DNA of 63,963 nucleotides from an uncultured Fibrobacter sp. (GTDB lineage Bacteria; Fibrobacterota; Fibrobacteria; Fibrobacterales; Fibrobacteraceae), in assembly GCA_900313675.1 (NCBI GenBank), contig OMSO01000006.1, positions 1-63,963 of the forward strand. Direction: 5' to 3'. Below, in pieces: positions 24,729 through 34,657 of the stretch. The position numbers were made by a program, and so were the translations under genes. Positions within the stretch are counted from its first letter, which is position 1, and each line of letters starts with the position of its first letter. The notes under the pieces are model-generated. The model saw only the letters and a list, made by a program, of their open reading frames with translations, did not search any database and was not told the origin of the DNA.

Positions 24729-26406
24729 GTATGGGGTGCGAGGTCGTGGCTTCGCCACTTTGAGGCGTGGGGTAAATGTTAAGCGTTCCGCTTTACATTG
24801 TGCCTTATACCTCATAGCTCGAGCCTCGTGCCTCGCTGCTGGCCTTCTTCTCACAGCCTGCGGGGATTTTCACGGGCCCTGGGAATACTACCCCCACACC
24901 ACGGAAATCTATGCAGGCGTTTACACCTACGGATACATTATGGAGGGCGAGTCCCCGCGAATCTGTTTTTCCAAGATGTATGAACTGGAAGAATCCTCGG
25001 CAGAAAACTTCGCGTTTTATGACAGCGCTAAGGTGACCGTCCTCGACACCACGGCAAAATCCGCTCCCGTGCAGCTTGTCCCCGAAACGGGTAAGCCCAA
25101 CTGTTTCGTGGCGGATTCGTCGTCGGGGCTTGTGGGCAAGGCGGGCAATTCCTACAAGATGGAGGCGTTTTTCAAGTGGGACAGTTCCGGTGAAAAGGTT
25201 TCTACCACCTATAAGGCTGTTGCTACTATCCCCAAGAAATTCTCCGTCAAGAAGGTGAAAATTCCCCAGCAAGACGGCAAGACCAAGGATGTGGCCTTGA
25301 ACGGCAAGGGATTTGAAACGAATTTCTTGACCTTCCCCAGGGACATGGATATCTTCAAGTTCTACACGGAACACGACAAGGATTTGGGCGGCGTGCTGGT
25401 GACACTGACCTACGACAACGTGAACGGTGGCGAATCCATGAACACCACCATCCACAAGATGCTTTCTAGCTTTGCAGACGAAGATTCCGCCGGCTTTGTT
25501 TTCTCCCTGAGCAACAGCCTTGAAAACACCAAGAGGCTGGGGTACAACGACAATTGGACCATAGGCGGCTACAACAGCGCCGACACCATTTTCGTGTCGA
25601 ACCTCTCTTTCCCCATAGGGGAATCGATGCTCCATTTTTATGCCACCGACAGTGCGTACATGGATTACGAGGACTATGTTTTGGAAGCTCTGGAAGACCC
25701 CCGGGTGGTTCCCGTGTCCAACATCGAAAACGGCATGGGCGTTTTTTCGGGCATGAAACGGATGGATATTCCCGTAAAAATCAAGGGCGATGACTACCTG
25801 GAATTTGAATACATCAGGAGCGCCTCCTGCAAGCAGGCGGGTGACGACCCCGACGACAAGGAGGGCTGGAAAAACAGGGCCTGCAGGCTGTACCAGGATG
25901 TCTATTGCTCTGGAATGCCCTATGGAGATTCGACAGCCGGCGGCACAGATTTGGTTACGGCCAATTCGAAGGCTGGAGCCTATTTTGCGGAAGGCGACTA
26001 CCTGGTGAACGAAACCTGCTACCCCTCCCTGGTCAAGGCCGCCATGATGCTGGATACGACCAAGTGGTCCGTATTCCTGCCCGATACAATCGATTCCAAG
26101 GACAAGTCAAACGCCTACGCCGACGGCCTCAAGCGCTACTGTGTGGCAAACAACTTCGAAAGCAACAAGATTGCGGACTGTTCGGCCCTCAAGAAGGATT
26201 GCCTGGAAAGCACCGAAAAGAACGACTGCCTGGAGTATTTCTGGGAATGGTGCGCTGACAGGGACTGGGATTACGGGAGGTTCCCCCAGTGTAAATCCGC
26301 CCTGGTAAGCCGCTACTACATAGAAGAACAAAAATCCCCCGTCTTGGCGAGGGAGGTGGAGTTGATCTGTAAGCAGGACAAGCCTGCGGTTTGCAAGAAC
26401 TGGTAG
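24712..26406 (+). CDS. DUF4249-like lipoprotein partner of the TonB receptor
   Basis: 564 residues if the ATG at 24712 is used, which overlaps the receptor gene by 17 bp. The lipobox LLLTACGDF is at about residue 50, so the N-terminal part is unusually long and basic. The DNA coding residues 6-40 is a heptad-repeat/hairpin tract of the kind otherwise found between genes; a later alternative start (GTG at 24736) is possible. The mature part begins with beta-rich segments (EIYAGVYTYGYIMEGESPRI, GKPNCFVADSSSG, YKMEAFFKW) like the DUF4249 lipoproteins that pair with TonB receptors in Bacteroidota. The C-terminal 150 residues are Cys-rich (12 or more Cys). Function is inferred from the gene order. 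Confidence 0.7.
   Translation: MSIIFRYGVRGRGFATLRRGVNVKRSALHCALYLIARASCLAAGLLLTACGDFHGPWEYYPHTTEIYAGVYTYGYIMEGESPRICFSKMYELEESSAENFAFYDSAKVTVLDTTAKSAPVQLVPETGKPNCFVADSSSGLVGKAGNSYKMEAFFKWDSSGEKVSTTYKAVATIPKKFSVKKVKIPQQDGKTKDVALNGKGFETNFLTFPRDMDIFKFYTEHDKDLGGVLVTLTYDNVNGGESMNTTIHKMLSSFADEDSAGFVFSLSNSLENTKRLGYNDNWTIGGYNSADTIFVSNLSFPIGESMLHFYATDSAYMDYEDYVLEALEDPRVVPVSNIENGMGVFSGMKRMDIPVKIKGDDYLEFEYIRSASCKQAGDDPDDKEGWKNRACRLYQDVYCSGMPYGDSTAGGTDLVTANSKAGAYFAEGDYLVNETCYPSLVKAAMMLDTTKWSVFLPDTIDSKDKSNAYADGLKRYCVANNFESNKIADCSALKKDCLESTEKNDCLEYFWEWCADRDWDYGRFPQCKSALVSRYYIEEQKSPVLAREVELICKQDKPAVCKNW
24725..24838 (+). repeat. Heptad-repeat/hairpin tract inside the start of a lipoprotein gene
   Basis: GTGCGAGGTCG, then the hairpin GTGGCTTCGCCAC, then TTTGAGGCGTGGGG, a second hairpin AAGCGTTCCGCTT, and units of 7 nt ending in CCT/GCT (TGTGCCT, TATACCT, CATAGCT, CGAGCCT, CGTGCCT). 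The same GAGGTCG-hairpin-CTTTG(G/A)GG plan occurs at 34666-34700. Confidence 0.7.
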
Positions 26407-26712
26407 GCGGACTACACCTGGTCCCAGCCGCCGAAACCGCGGATGTCGGCGACACCACCGGCAAAAGGCGGATAAGCGGGTAGGGCGAGGTGAATGATAC
26501 CGCCCCTTTCGCTGCGGGACACAAAGTTAGGCCGTGCGATGCTAGAGAAGATAAAGTCAAATGCATAATTTTCATTAAATTAATAACTAATCCTGATTGT
26601 TTGGTGAAAATGGATGGATTGGCTGCATTTTGCCGTATCGAAACGGCTATGCGGGGAGTTTCTTTTTTTGTATTTTATGGAAGGATGAGCATTTAATAAC
26701 AGGAGGCCTGCT
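26407..26712. other. Intergenic, no gene seen
   Basis: The 306 bp after the DUF4249-like gene show no convincing reading frame, RNA gene or terminator. AGGAGG at about 26701-26706 is the ribosome-binding site of the following SIMPL gene. Confidence 0.5.
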
Positions 26713-27414
26713 ATGCAGTCGAGACTCAAAGAAGCCGTTGTGCTCGCCGTCGCCATTCTTGGGCTGGGCGCTTTCCTCTATTGCGCCATGATTCACGTGA
26801 AGGACCGGGACCGTGTGGTTGTTGTGCGGGGCCTTGCCGAACGTGAAGTTCCAGCCGACTACGTAATATGGCCTATCGTGTTCAAGGAAGCGGGCAACGA
26901 CCTTTCGGCCCTGTACGAGACGGTCCAGGCCAAGACTTTAGCCCTGGAGAAGTTCCTTTTGGACAACGGGGTCGTCCAAGAAGAAATCACCAAGGCGTCT
27001 CCCGATATTATGGATACCCAGAGCGAACTGTATACCAGTGAAAAACGCCCCTTCCGCTATGTGGTGACCATGTCGCTTACGGTTGCCTCCAAGAATGTGG
27101 ACAAGGTTCGCGAACTCATGGGCAAGCAGGGCGAGCTCTTGAAACAAGGAATCGCCTTTAGCGAAGGGGATTTCCGTTACCGCAAGATTTACAGCTTTAA
27201 CGGGCTCAACGCCATCAAGCCCGAAATGATTGAAGAGGCCAACAAGGACGCCCGTGCAGCTGCCGAAAAATTCGCCAAGGATTCCAGGAGCAAGCTGGGC
27301 AAAATCAAGACGGCAACCCAGGGGCTGTTCTCTATCGAGGACCGTGACGAAAATACGCCCTTTGTCAAGAAGGTTCGTGTGGTCACCAACGTGCAGTATT
27401 TCTTGGAAGACTAG
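26713..27414 (+). CDS. SIMPL-domain (DUF541) membrane-anchored protein
   Basis: 233 residues. A single N-terminal membrane segment (about 8-28, AVVLAVAILGLGAFLYCAMI) anchors a periplasmic SIMPL domain: VVVVRGLAEREVPADYVIW, the central QSELYTSEKRPFRYVVTMSL, a DARAAAEKFAKDSRSKLGKI helix and a final VRVVTNVQYFLE. The family is widespread and is linked to oxidative stress or envelope functions, but its biochemical role is not settled. AGGAGG lies 7 bases before the ATG. It ends 22 bp before a Nudix gene in the same direction and they may be co-transcribed. Confidence 0.85.
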   Translation: MQSRLKEAVVLAVAILGLGAFLYCAMIHVKDRDRVVVVRGLAEREVPADYVIWPIVFKEAGNDLSALYETVQAKTLALEKFLLDNGVVQEEITKASPDIMDTQSELYTSEKRPFRYVVTMSLTVASKNVDKVRELMGKQGELLKQGIAFSEGDFRYRKIYSFNGLNAIKPEMIEEANKDARAAAEKFAKDSRSKLGKIKTATQGLFSIEDRDENTPFVKKVRVVTNVQYFLED

Positions 27415-27436
27415 TCGTTAACGGCGTGATTGAAAA

Positions 27437-27997
27437 ATGAAGTTCAAGAGTATCGAAAAAATCCATTCCGGAAAGTTCATTACCCGTTATGACCTCCATT
27501 ACGAAACGGCAAGCGGCAAGCCGGTTACCTACGAGATGATCAGCCGTGAACCGAACGTCAAGAGTATTGAAGACCTGCGGCGCCACAAAAATAACGCTGT
27601 GGTCCTGATAATGCACGACGAGTCCGGCGAAAAACTGCTGCTGTGCAAGGAATTCCGCATGGCGGTGGGGGAGCAGGTGGTGAATTTCCCTGCGGGACTC
27701 ATAGACGAGGGCGAAACGGTAGAGCAGGCTGCGGCCCGTGAACTGTGCGAAGAAACGGGGTTGACCCTTTTGCGCATAGACGAAACCTGGAAAGAAAGTT
27801 ATTCCGCCATCGGCTTTGCCAACGAGTTGAACGTGGTTGTGGTCGGTGTAGCCGCTGGAGAAATCAGGCCCAGCGATTCCGAGCGTGAAGAAATCGATGC
27901 CGCCTGGTACAGCAAAGAAGAAGTGCGCCAATTGCTAGAGACGGAACGTTTTGCGGCAAGGACGCAGGCCTATTGCATCCTGTGGAGCAGAAGCTAG
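27437..27997 (+). CDS. Nudix hydrolase, ADP-ribose pyrophosphatase-like
   Basis: 186 residues. The Nudix box is GLIDEGETVEQAAARELC followed by EETGLTL, complete for metal binding. The preceding FRMAVGEQVVNFPAGLID and the N-terminal strand pattern with RRHKNNAVVLIM fit the ADP-ribose pyrophosphatase/NudF branch rather than MutT. The probable substrate is ADP-ribose or another nucleoside diphosphate derivative. No strong Shine-Dalgarno is visible before the ATG at 27437. It lies between the SIMPL gene and the carboxypeptidase lipoprotein. Confidence 0.85.
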   Translation: MKFKSIEKIHSGKFITRYDLHYETASGKPVTYEMISREPNVKSIEDLRRHKNNAVVLIMHDESGEKLLLCKEFRMAVGEQVVNFPAGLIDEGETVEQAAARELCEETGLTLLRIDETWKESYSAIGFANELNVVVVGVAAGEIRPSDSEREEIDAAWYSKEEVRQLLETERFAARTQAYCILWSRS

Positions 27998-28015
27998 TTT
28001 TTTTACTCAAATATG

Positions 28016-28021
28016 TATATT
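28016..28021 (+). promoter_or_regulatory. -10 element 6 nt before the S66 peptidase ATG
   Basis: TATATT (preceded by TG) ends 6 bases before ATG 28028, and no ribosome-binding site is present, so transcription may start at the initiation codon. Confidence 0.45.
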
Positions 28022-28027
28022 TACACC

Positions 28028-29176
28028 ATGATTATTTTTCCCTTTAAAAAATCCATCGTATTCACTCTGGCTTTTGCCTTTTCCGTAGCATCTTTTGTCG
28101 GTTGCGGCGACGACAGCTCCAGCAGCGGTTCGGACCAGTCCAATGCAGGTCCCCTTGCCGAATGCACGGCCCCTGCCTTCCTCAAAAAAGGCGACAAGGT
28201 GGCACTCCTTTCGCCCTCCTACTCCACTCCCGATTCGAACATCCAGAACACGGCGGCCATCTTGAAGGAATGGGGCTTTGAACCCGTTATCGGCAAGAAC
28301 GTGGGCAAGCTGGACGCGGGCAAGTATGCAGGCACCGCCCAGGAGCGGGCCGACGACTTCATCGAAGCCCTCAAGGACACAAGCATCAAGGCCATCTTGA
28401 GCAACCGTGGCGGCTACGGCACCATCCAGCTGGTGGACCTTATTGACATGAAGCTGGTGACGGACAATCCCAAGTGGCTCATCGGGTTCAGCGACATTAC
28501 CACCCTGCATGCCATGGAAACCAGGGCAGGCGTCATGAGCATCCACGGCACCATGAGCTCGTTTATCGGAAAGACCCGCGGCAAGGACGACAACAGCACC
28601 CTCTTGCGGGACCTGCTCAAGGGCACCGTGCCTACCTATAAGGTCCCGAAGCACAAGTATAACCAGAAGGGAAAAGCCGAAGGGATTCTCGTGGGCGGCA
28701 ACATGGCCACATTCGTTCCGCTGGTGGGCGCCAGCGACATCGACGTATTCTCTGGCGACGGAATCATCTTGTTCATGGAAGAAGTGGGCGAATCCCTGCA
28801 CAACATCGACCGCATGTTCAACGCCCTGGAACTCCACGGCGTCATGGAAAACGTGAAGGGCGTTATTCTCGGTGAATTTGTGGATTCCGGGACGGACCTG
28901 AATTATGAAACTACCGAAGAAATGCTTTCCAAGTACCTGAAAAAATACAACATCCCGGTCCTGTGCGGGTTCCCTGCAGGACACGACGACGTGAATGTTC
29001 CCATTGTCATGGGAGCGAAGGTCAAAATGGACGTTACCGACAATGGGGCCACCCTGGCCTTTGACATGGACGGAGAAAAGAAGGACGTGGATACGGGCAA
29101 GTTGACCAATAAGCCAACCCTTTCGAAGGCACTCCTCAAGGCCCTTGCCGGTAAAATTTTTGCTATAGAGGAATAA
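28028..29176 (+). CDS. Lipoprotein LD-carboxypeptidase (peptidase S66)
   Basis: 382 residues from the ATG at 28028 (MIIFPFKKS); an in-frame ATG five codons earlier overlaps the predicted -10 element. The signal ends in VASFVGCGDD (lipobox). The mature domain is peptidase S66: FLKKGDKVALLSPS, LSNRGGYGTIQLVDLID, IGFSDITTLHA (catalytic Ser), MSIHGTM, then GVILGEFVD (catalytic Glu) and LCGFPAGHDD (catalytic His). S66 enzymes cut the L-lysine/diaminopimelate-D-alanine bond of tetrapeptides in murein recycling. The canonical enzyme is cytoplasmic, so a lipid-anchored form suggests action in the periplasm or at the surface. The next lipoprotein starts 2 bases after its stop. Confidence 0.87.
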   Translation: MIIFPFKKSIVFTLAFAFSVASFVGCGDDSSSSGSDQSNAGPLAECTAPAFLKKGDKVALLSPSYSTPDSNIQNTAAILKEWGFEPVIGKNVGKLDAGKYAGTAQERADDFIEALKDTSIKAILSNRGGYGTIQLVDLIDMKLVTDNPKWLIGFSDITTLHAMETRAGVMSIHGTMSSFIGKTRGKDDNSTLLRDLLKGTVPTYKVPKHKYNQKGKAEGILVGGNMATFVPLVGASDIDVFSGDGIILFMEEVGESLHNIDRMFNALELHGVMENVKGVILGEFVDSGTDLNYETTEEMLSKYLKKYNIPVLCGFPAGHDDVNVPIVMGAKVKMDVTDNGATLAFDMDGEKKDVDTGKLTNKPTLSKALLKALAGKIFAIEE

Positions 29177-29178
29177 GA

Positions 29179-30105
29179 ATGATTTCCATGAATTTCAAGA
29201 AAACATCCAATGTCATTGCGAGCCTCGTTAGAGGCGCGGCAATCTTTGCCGTGATGTTCGGGTTCGCAGCACTAGCCGCCTGCGGCGACGATTCCAGCAG
29301 CAACTCCAGTGACGATGTGATTGCTGTAAATGAAAATGGAGCCATTGAATGCAATGACAAGAATGAAGGTGTAACTTTTAAGGTAAAACGTGATTCCATC
29401 TTTGATACTTTTATGTGTGAAGATGGTCAATGGGTTTCGGACTTTGGCGGTGATGACGGGCTTGTTGACACTTCTTCAATCGTTATGGATTCGCTAGAGG
29501 ACGACCGTGATGGTCAGATTTATAAGACCGTTTCTATCGGTTCGCAAACTTGGATGGCCGAGAACCTGAATTACCGTTTTATGGGAAAGACGAGTTCTCT
29601 TGATAGTTCCAGTTTTTGCTACAATGACTCAACCAAGTATTGCGAAAAGTATGGTCGCCTTTATTTGTGGAGTGCCGCCATGGACAGTATAGCGGAATTT
29701 TCTACGAATGGAAAGGATTGCGGGTATGGAAAATCATGCAAACCCAAATACCCTGTGCGTGGAATTTGCCCGAAAGGTTGGCATTTGCCCACAAGAGATG
29801 AGTGGGAAACGTTGTTTTCCGCTGTAGGCAGCTCAAAAAATGCTGGATTTACACTCAAGTCTTCAAGTGGGTGGGCCAATGGTGGCAACGGAGCGAAAAC
29901 GTCTTCTTTGGAAATTCTTCCTGCTGGTTTTAGAGGAAATTTCGGTGATTGTAGCTATGAAACCTATTATGCTGACCTTTGGACCTCGACAGAGGATGAT
30001 GAAAAGTTTGCCCTTTTTGTGGGGCTAGACCACAACGATAACGATGCGGATTTTGATGACGGTATGAAACTTTATGGTTTTTCCGTCCGCTGCATTAAGG
30101 ATTAA
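29179..30105 (+). CDS. FISUMP-domain lipoprotein
   Basis: 308 residues; GAGG 7 bases upstream supports the ATG at 29179 rather than the one three codons later. Lipobox LAACGDD. Residues 45-100 have one Cys-containing segment (AIECNDKNEGVTFKVKRD ... FMCEDGQW) comparable to one unit of the array repeats at 12.6-20.3 kb. FISUMP fills residues 115-308: YKTVSIGSQTWMAENLNY, CEKYGRLYLWSAAMDS, GICPKGWHLPTRDEWE, LEILPAGFRGNF and the final SVRCIKD. Two bases after the carboxypeptidase gene, so co-translated with it. Its signal-peptide DNA is duplicated downstream at 30138. Cell-surface role, unknown function. Confidence 0.85.
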   Translation: MISMNFKKTSNVIASLVRGAAIFAVMFGFAALAACGDDSSSNSSDDVIAVNENGAIECNDKNEGVTFKVKRDSIFDTFMCEDGQWVSDFGGDDGLVDTSSIVMDSLEDDRDGQIYKTVSIGSQTWMAENLNYRFMGKTSSLDSSSFCYNDSTKYCEKYGRLYLWSAAMDSIAEFSTNGKDCGYGKSCKPKYPVRGICPKGWHLPTRDEWETLFSAVGSSKNAGFTLKSSSGWANGGNGAKTSSLEILPAGFRGNFGDCSYETYYADLWTSTEDDEKFALFVGLDHNDNDADFDDGMKLYGFSVRCIKD

Positions 30106-30137
30106 CCAAAATTCGGAAAAAATTAAAAGAGCGGTCT

Positions 30138-30248
30138 ATGAATTTCAAGAAAACATCCAATGTCATTGCAAGCCTCGTTAGAGGCGCGGCAATCTTTGCC
30201 GTGATGTTCGGGTTCGCGGCACTAGCCGCCTGCGGCGATGAAGCCTAA
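30138..30248 (+). pseudogene. 36-codon duplicate of a lipoprotein signal peptide
   Basis: The first 102 bp repeat 29188-29289 with three substitutions and encode the same signal peptide and lipobox (AALAACGD), but the frame stops after GDEA. If expressed, it would give a lipidated peptide of about five residues. It is followed by a good terminator at 30272. Either a remnant of a second FISUMP lipoprotein gene or a real micro-lipoprotein. Confidence 0.65.
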
Positions 30249-30271
30249 ATAATAGTCTAGTTTCGAAACAA

Positions 30272-30306
30272 AACCCGCCGGCTAATATGCCGACGGGTTA
30301 CTTTTA
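30272..30306 (+). terminator. Rho-independent terminator after the micro-lipoprotein
   Basis: AACCCGCCGGC pairs with GCCGACGGGTT around TAATAT with one mismatch; ACTTTTAAT follows. Confidence 0.7.
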
Positions 30307-30411
30307 ATGTGGTTTTTCCAAAAGGGCCTTTTTTTCGCAATCGTGGTAACACTTTCAAGGTCTTCAGGTGTTTTAAATATGTAATTTTGGTGCAACTTAA
30401 CGCAGAAGAAT

Positions 30412-32809
<2,398 letters not shown>

Positions 32810-32813
<4 letters not shown>

Positions 32814-33448
32814 GCAATTCCTTCTACGTATTCATTGAATCCCTGAAAAGCACGTACCAGGCCGGTGGTGTGGTGATGCTCCCCATTCTGCTGGTGGGAA
32901 CTGTCGGATTCTACTACCTGTTTTACAGCTGGTTCCGTATCGGCTCTGACTTTTTTAGGCAAGATGTCCAGAAGGTCATCAAGAACCTGCGTCACGACCT
33001 GAATGAAGGCGGTGTCGAAAAGGCCATGTCCCGGTTGGAAAAACGCCGTGGAATTTTGGCCAGCGAACTCCGTTACGCCATTGAACATGCGCAAAAGAAT
33101 CCCGAAGGATTCCGCAACATTATGCAGGTGCGCATGCTGGGGACGTTGCGTCACATGGAAAAGGGAAGCCACATCGTGGCGGTAATGGCGGCGGCGGCCC
33201 CGCTGCTAGGCCTTTTGGGAACGGTGACGGGCATGGTCTCCACCTTCGAGGTGATTACCCTGTACGGAAACCAGAACCCGGTCCTTATGGCCGACGGAAT
33301 TTCGGAAGCCCTTATTTCTACCCAGAGCGGGCTCCTGGTGGCGTTCCCCTTGACCTTGCTGAAACAGCGCCTGGATGAACGTGTAGAAATTTTGACCCAG
33401 GACCTGAAACTCGGGGCCACGATTATTGACAATTATTTTGTAGGGTAA
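32810..33448 (+). CDS. exbB: ExbB-like proton channel protein
   Basis: 212 residues, a standard-length MotA/TolQ/ExbB protein. Membrane segments are at about 18-40 (GGVVMLPILLVGTVGFYYLF), 120-145 (AVMAAAAPLLGLLGTVTGMV) and 165-190 (ALISTQSGLLVAFPLTLL). GLLGTVTGM and the QSGLLVAFP Thr/Ser-Pro helix are the channel-lining features. The ATG overlaps the previous stop (ATGA), and ExbD follows after 2 bases. It supplies the stator of the Ton complex with ExbD. Confidence 0.87.
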
Positions 33449-33450
33449 TT

Positions 33451-33855
33451 ATGGAATTCAACCTGCCGAGCAGAAAGAAAAAGGATATGGGCATCGAGAT
33501 GGGCCCCCTGATGGACATCGTGTTCATCTTGCTTATCTTTTTTGTGGTCACGTCGTCCTTTACCCGCGAAACCGGCGTGGATGTGACCAAGCCACAGGCC
33601 CAGACGGCAAGCCAACTGGAAAAGGAAAACCTGCTCATCGCCATTACCCGCGAAGGAACCATCCACATGAACGAACGCCAGGTGGACTTGGCAAGCCTGC
33701 AGGATATTTTGAAACAGTCCCTCTCAAAAAATCCCGACAGGGAGGCTGTGGTCATTGCCGACAAGGGTGCAGAAACGGGCGTGCTGGTGCAGGTCATTGA
33801 TATGTGCAATCTGGCCGGAGTCAAGAAGGTGTCCATCGCGGCCCAAGCGGAATAG
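33451..33855 (+). CDS. exbD: ExbD/TolR biopolymer transport protein
   Basis: 134 residues. A short cytoplasmic N-terminus is followed by one membrane segment (about 17-38, MGPLMDIVFILLIFFVV) with the essential proton-carrying Asp in PLMDIVFILL. The periplasmic C-terminal domain shows the usual LLIAITREGTIHMNERQVDL and VVIADKGAETGVLVQVID pattern. Two bases separate it from exbB. It works with ExbB to convert proton flow into movement of TonB. Confidence 0.9.
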   Translation: MEFNLPSRKKKDMGIEMGPLMDIVFILLIFFVVTSSFTRETGVDVTKPQAQTASQLEKENLLIAITREGTIHMNERQVDLASLQDILKQSLSKNPDREAVVIADKGAETGVLVQVIDMCNLAGVKKVSIAAQAE

Positions 33856-33858
33856 TTT

Positions 33859-34004
33859 CGATGTGTAATGTGAAATGTGAGATGAGTGTGAATGTGTCAT
33901 CCTCGCGGCCTGTGCTGAGCGTTGTCGAAACAACGCAAGGATCTGCAAGAACTCACAACTCACAACTCACAACTCATAACTCATAACTCATAACTCATAA
34001 CTAC
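33859..34004 (+). repeat. Heptad-repeat tract upstream of tonB
   Basis: 33859-33895 has degenerate 7-nt units (GATGTGT, AATGTGA, AATGTGA, GATGAGT). 33898-33945 has a GTCATCCTCGCGG...AAGGATC dispersed element with a GTTGTCGAAACAAC stem. 33950-33998 is three AACTCAC followed by four AACTCAT units. The last unit is 7 nt from the tonB ATG, in place of a ribosome-binding site. Confidence 0.9.
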
Positions 34005-34005
34005 A

Positions 34006-34653
34006 ATGCGTAAGATTCTAAGGAAAATAATCAAGCGGTCTCTGCTTCTCCTGGCGGCGGTGCTTTGTAGCCTGCTGCTGGTATTTTCCGTGACTCTTGC
34101 CAACATGTTTCTGACCGGAAAAATCTTCCACGAAAAAAAGTACACCAAGACGGAAGTCTCCGTAAAGAAGGTGGAAGAAATGGAAAAGAAGGTGGAAAAG
34201 AAAAAGCCTTCCCGCAAGCCGGAGCGGCAAAAGACCTCCTCCCGCACGCCCAAGGCGGGCCCGCGTCTTGCCATGAACCTGGGGGTGGCTTCGGGGACGG
34301 CAGGGGCAGCCATTAACGAGGAACTGGTAGCGGATTTTCGCGGGGGCGCCATGTCCAGCGAAAAGGGCGATGTAGATAAAAAACCCGAAAGCAAATCCAT
34401 GCCCGATTTCCAGGTGCCACAGCAAATTCGGGACCGGGAAATCGACGCTACGCTTCGCCTGAGTTTTTGTGTAGATGTGGGCGGGCGCGCCTATGATATC
34501 CGCGTTATCGAGGAATCTCCTGCAGGTTCTGGGCTTGCCGCCGCCGGTCGCGAGGCTCTTAGCCGCATGACTTTTGCCCCTGCAGAAAAAGACGGCAAGG
34601 CGGTGGCGTTTTGCGGAATGGAACAACCTTTCGAGGTGAAGTTTAGGGATTAG
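34006..34653 (+). CDS. tonB: TonB protein
   Basis: 215 residues. The N-terminal membrane anchor (about 12-36, SLLLLAAVLCSLLLVFSVTL) is followed by a Lys/Glu-rich periplasmic linker (KKVEKKKPSRKPERQKTSSR) instead of the usual Pro-Lys repeats. The C-terminal 80 residues are a TonB fold (IDATLRLSFCVDVGGRAYDI, SGLAAAGREALSRMTFAPAE, FEVKFRD). The start is separated from exbD by 150 bp of repeats and no Shine-Dalgarno is visible, so its expression may differ from that of exbB and exbD. It should contact the TonB boxes of outer-membrane receptors such as the one at 22158. Confidence 0.82.
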   Translation: MRKILRKIIKRSLLLLAAVLCSLLLVFSVTLANMFLTGKIFHEKKYTKTEVSVKKVEEMEKKVEKKKPSRKPERQKTSSRTPKAGPRLAMNLGVASGTAGAAINEELVADFRGGAMSSEKGDVDKKPESKSMPDFQVPQQIRDREIDATLRLSFCVDVGGRAYDIRVIEESPAGSGLAAAGREALSRMTFAPAEKDGKAVAFCGMEQPFEVKFRD

Positions 34654-34657
34654 TGGT

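Noticed and set aside
26490..26696. A 68-codon frame between the DUF4249-like and SIMPL genes
   Set aside because: No ribosome-binding site, no family resemblance, and the residue pattern looks random.
33950..33998. CRISPR array or iterons at the AACTCAC/AACTCAT tract
   Set aside because: The units are 7 nt with no spacers and no cas genes are in the window; it is a simple heptanucleotide tandem.
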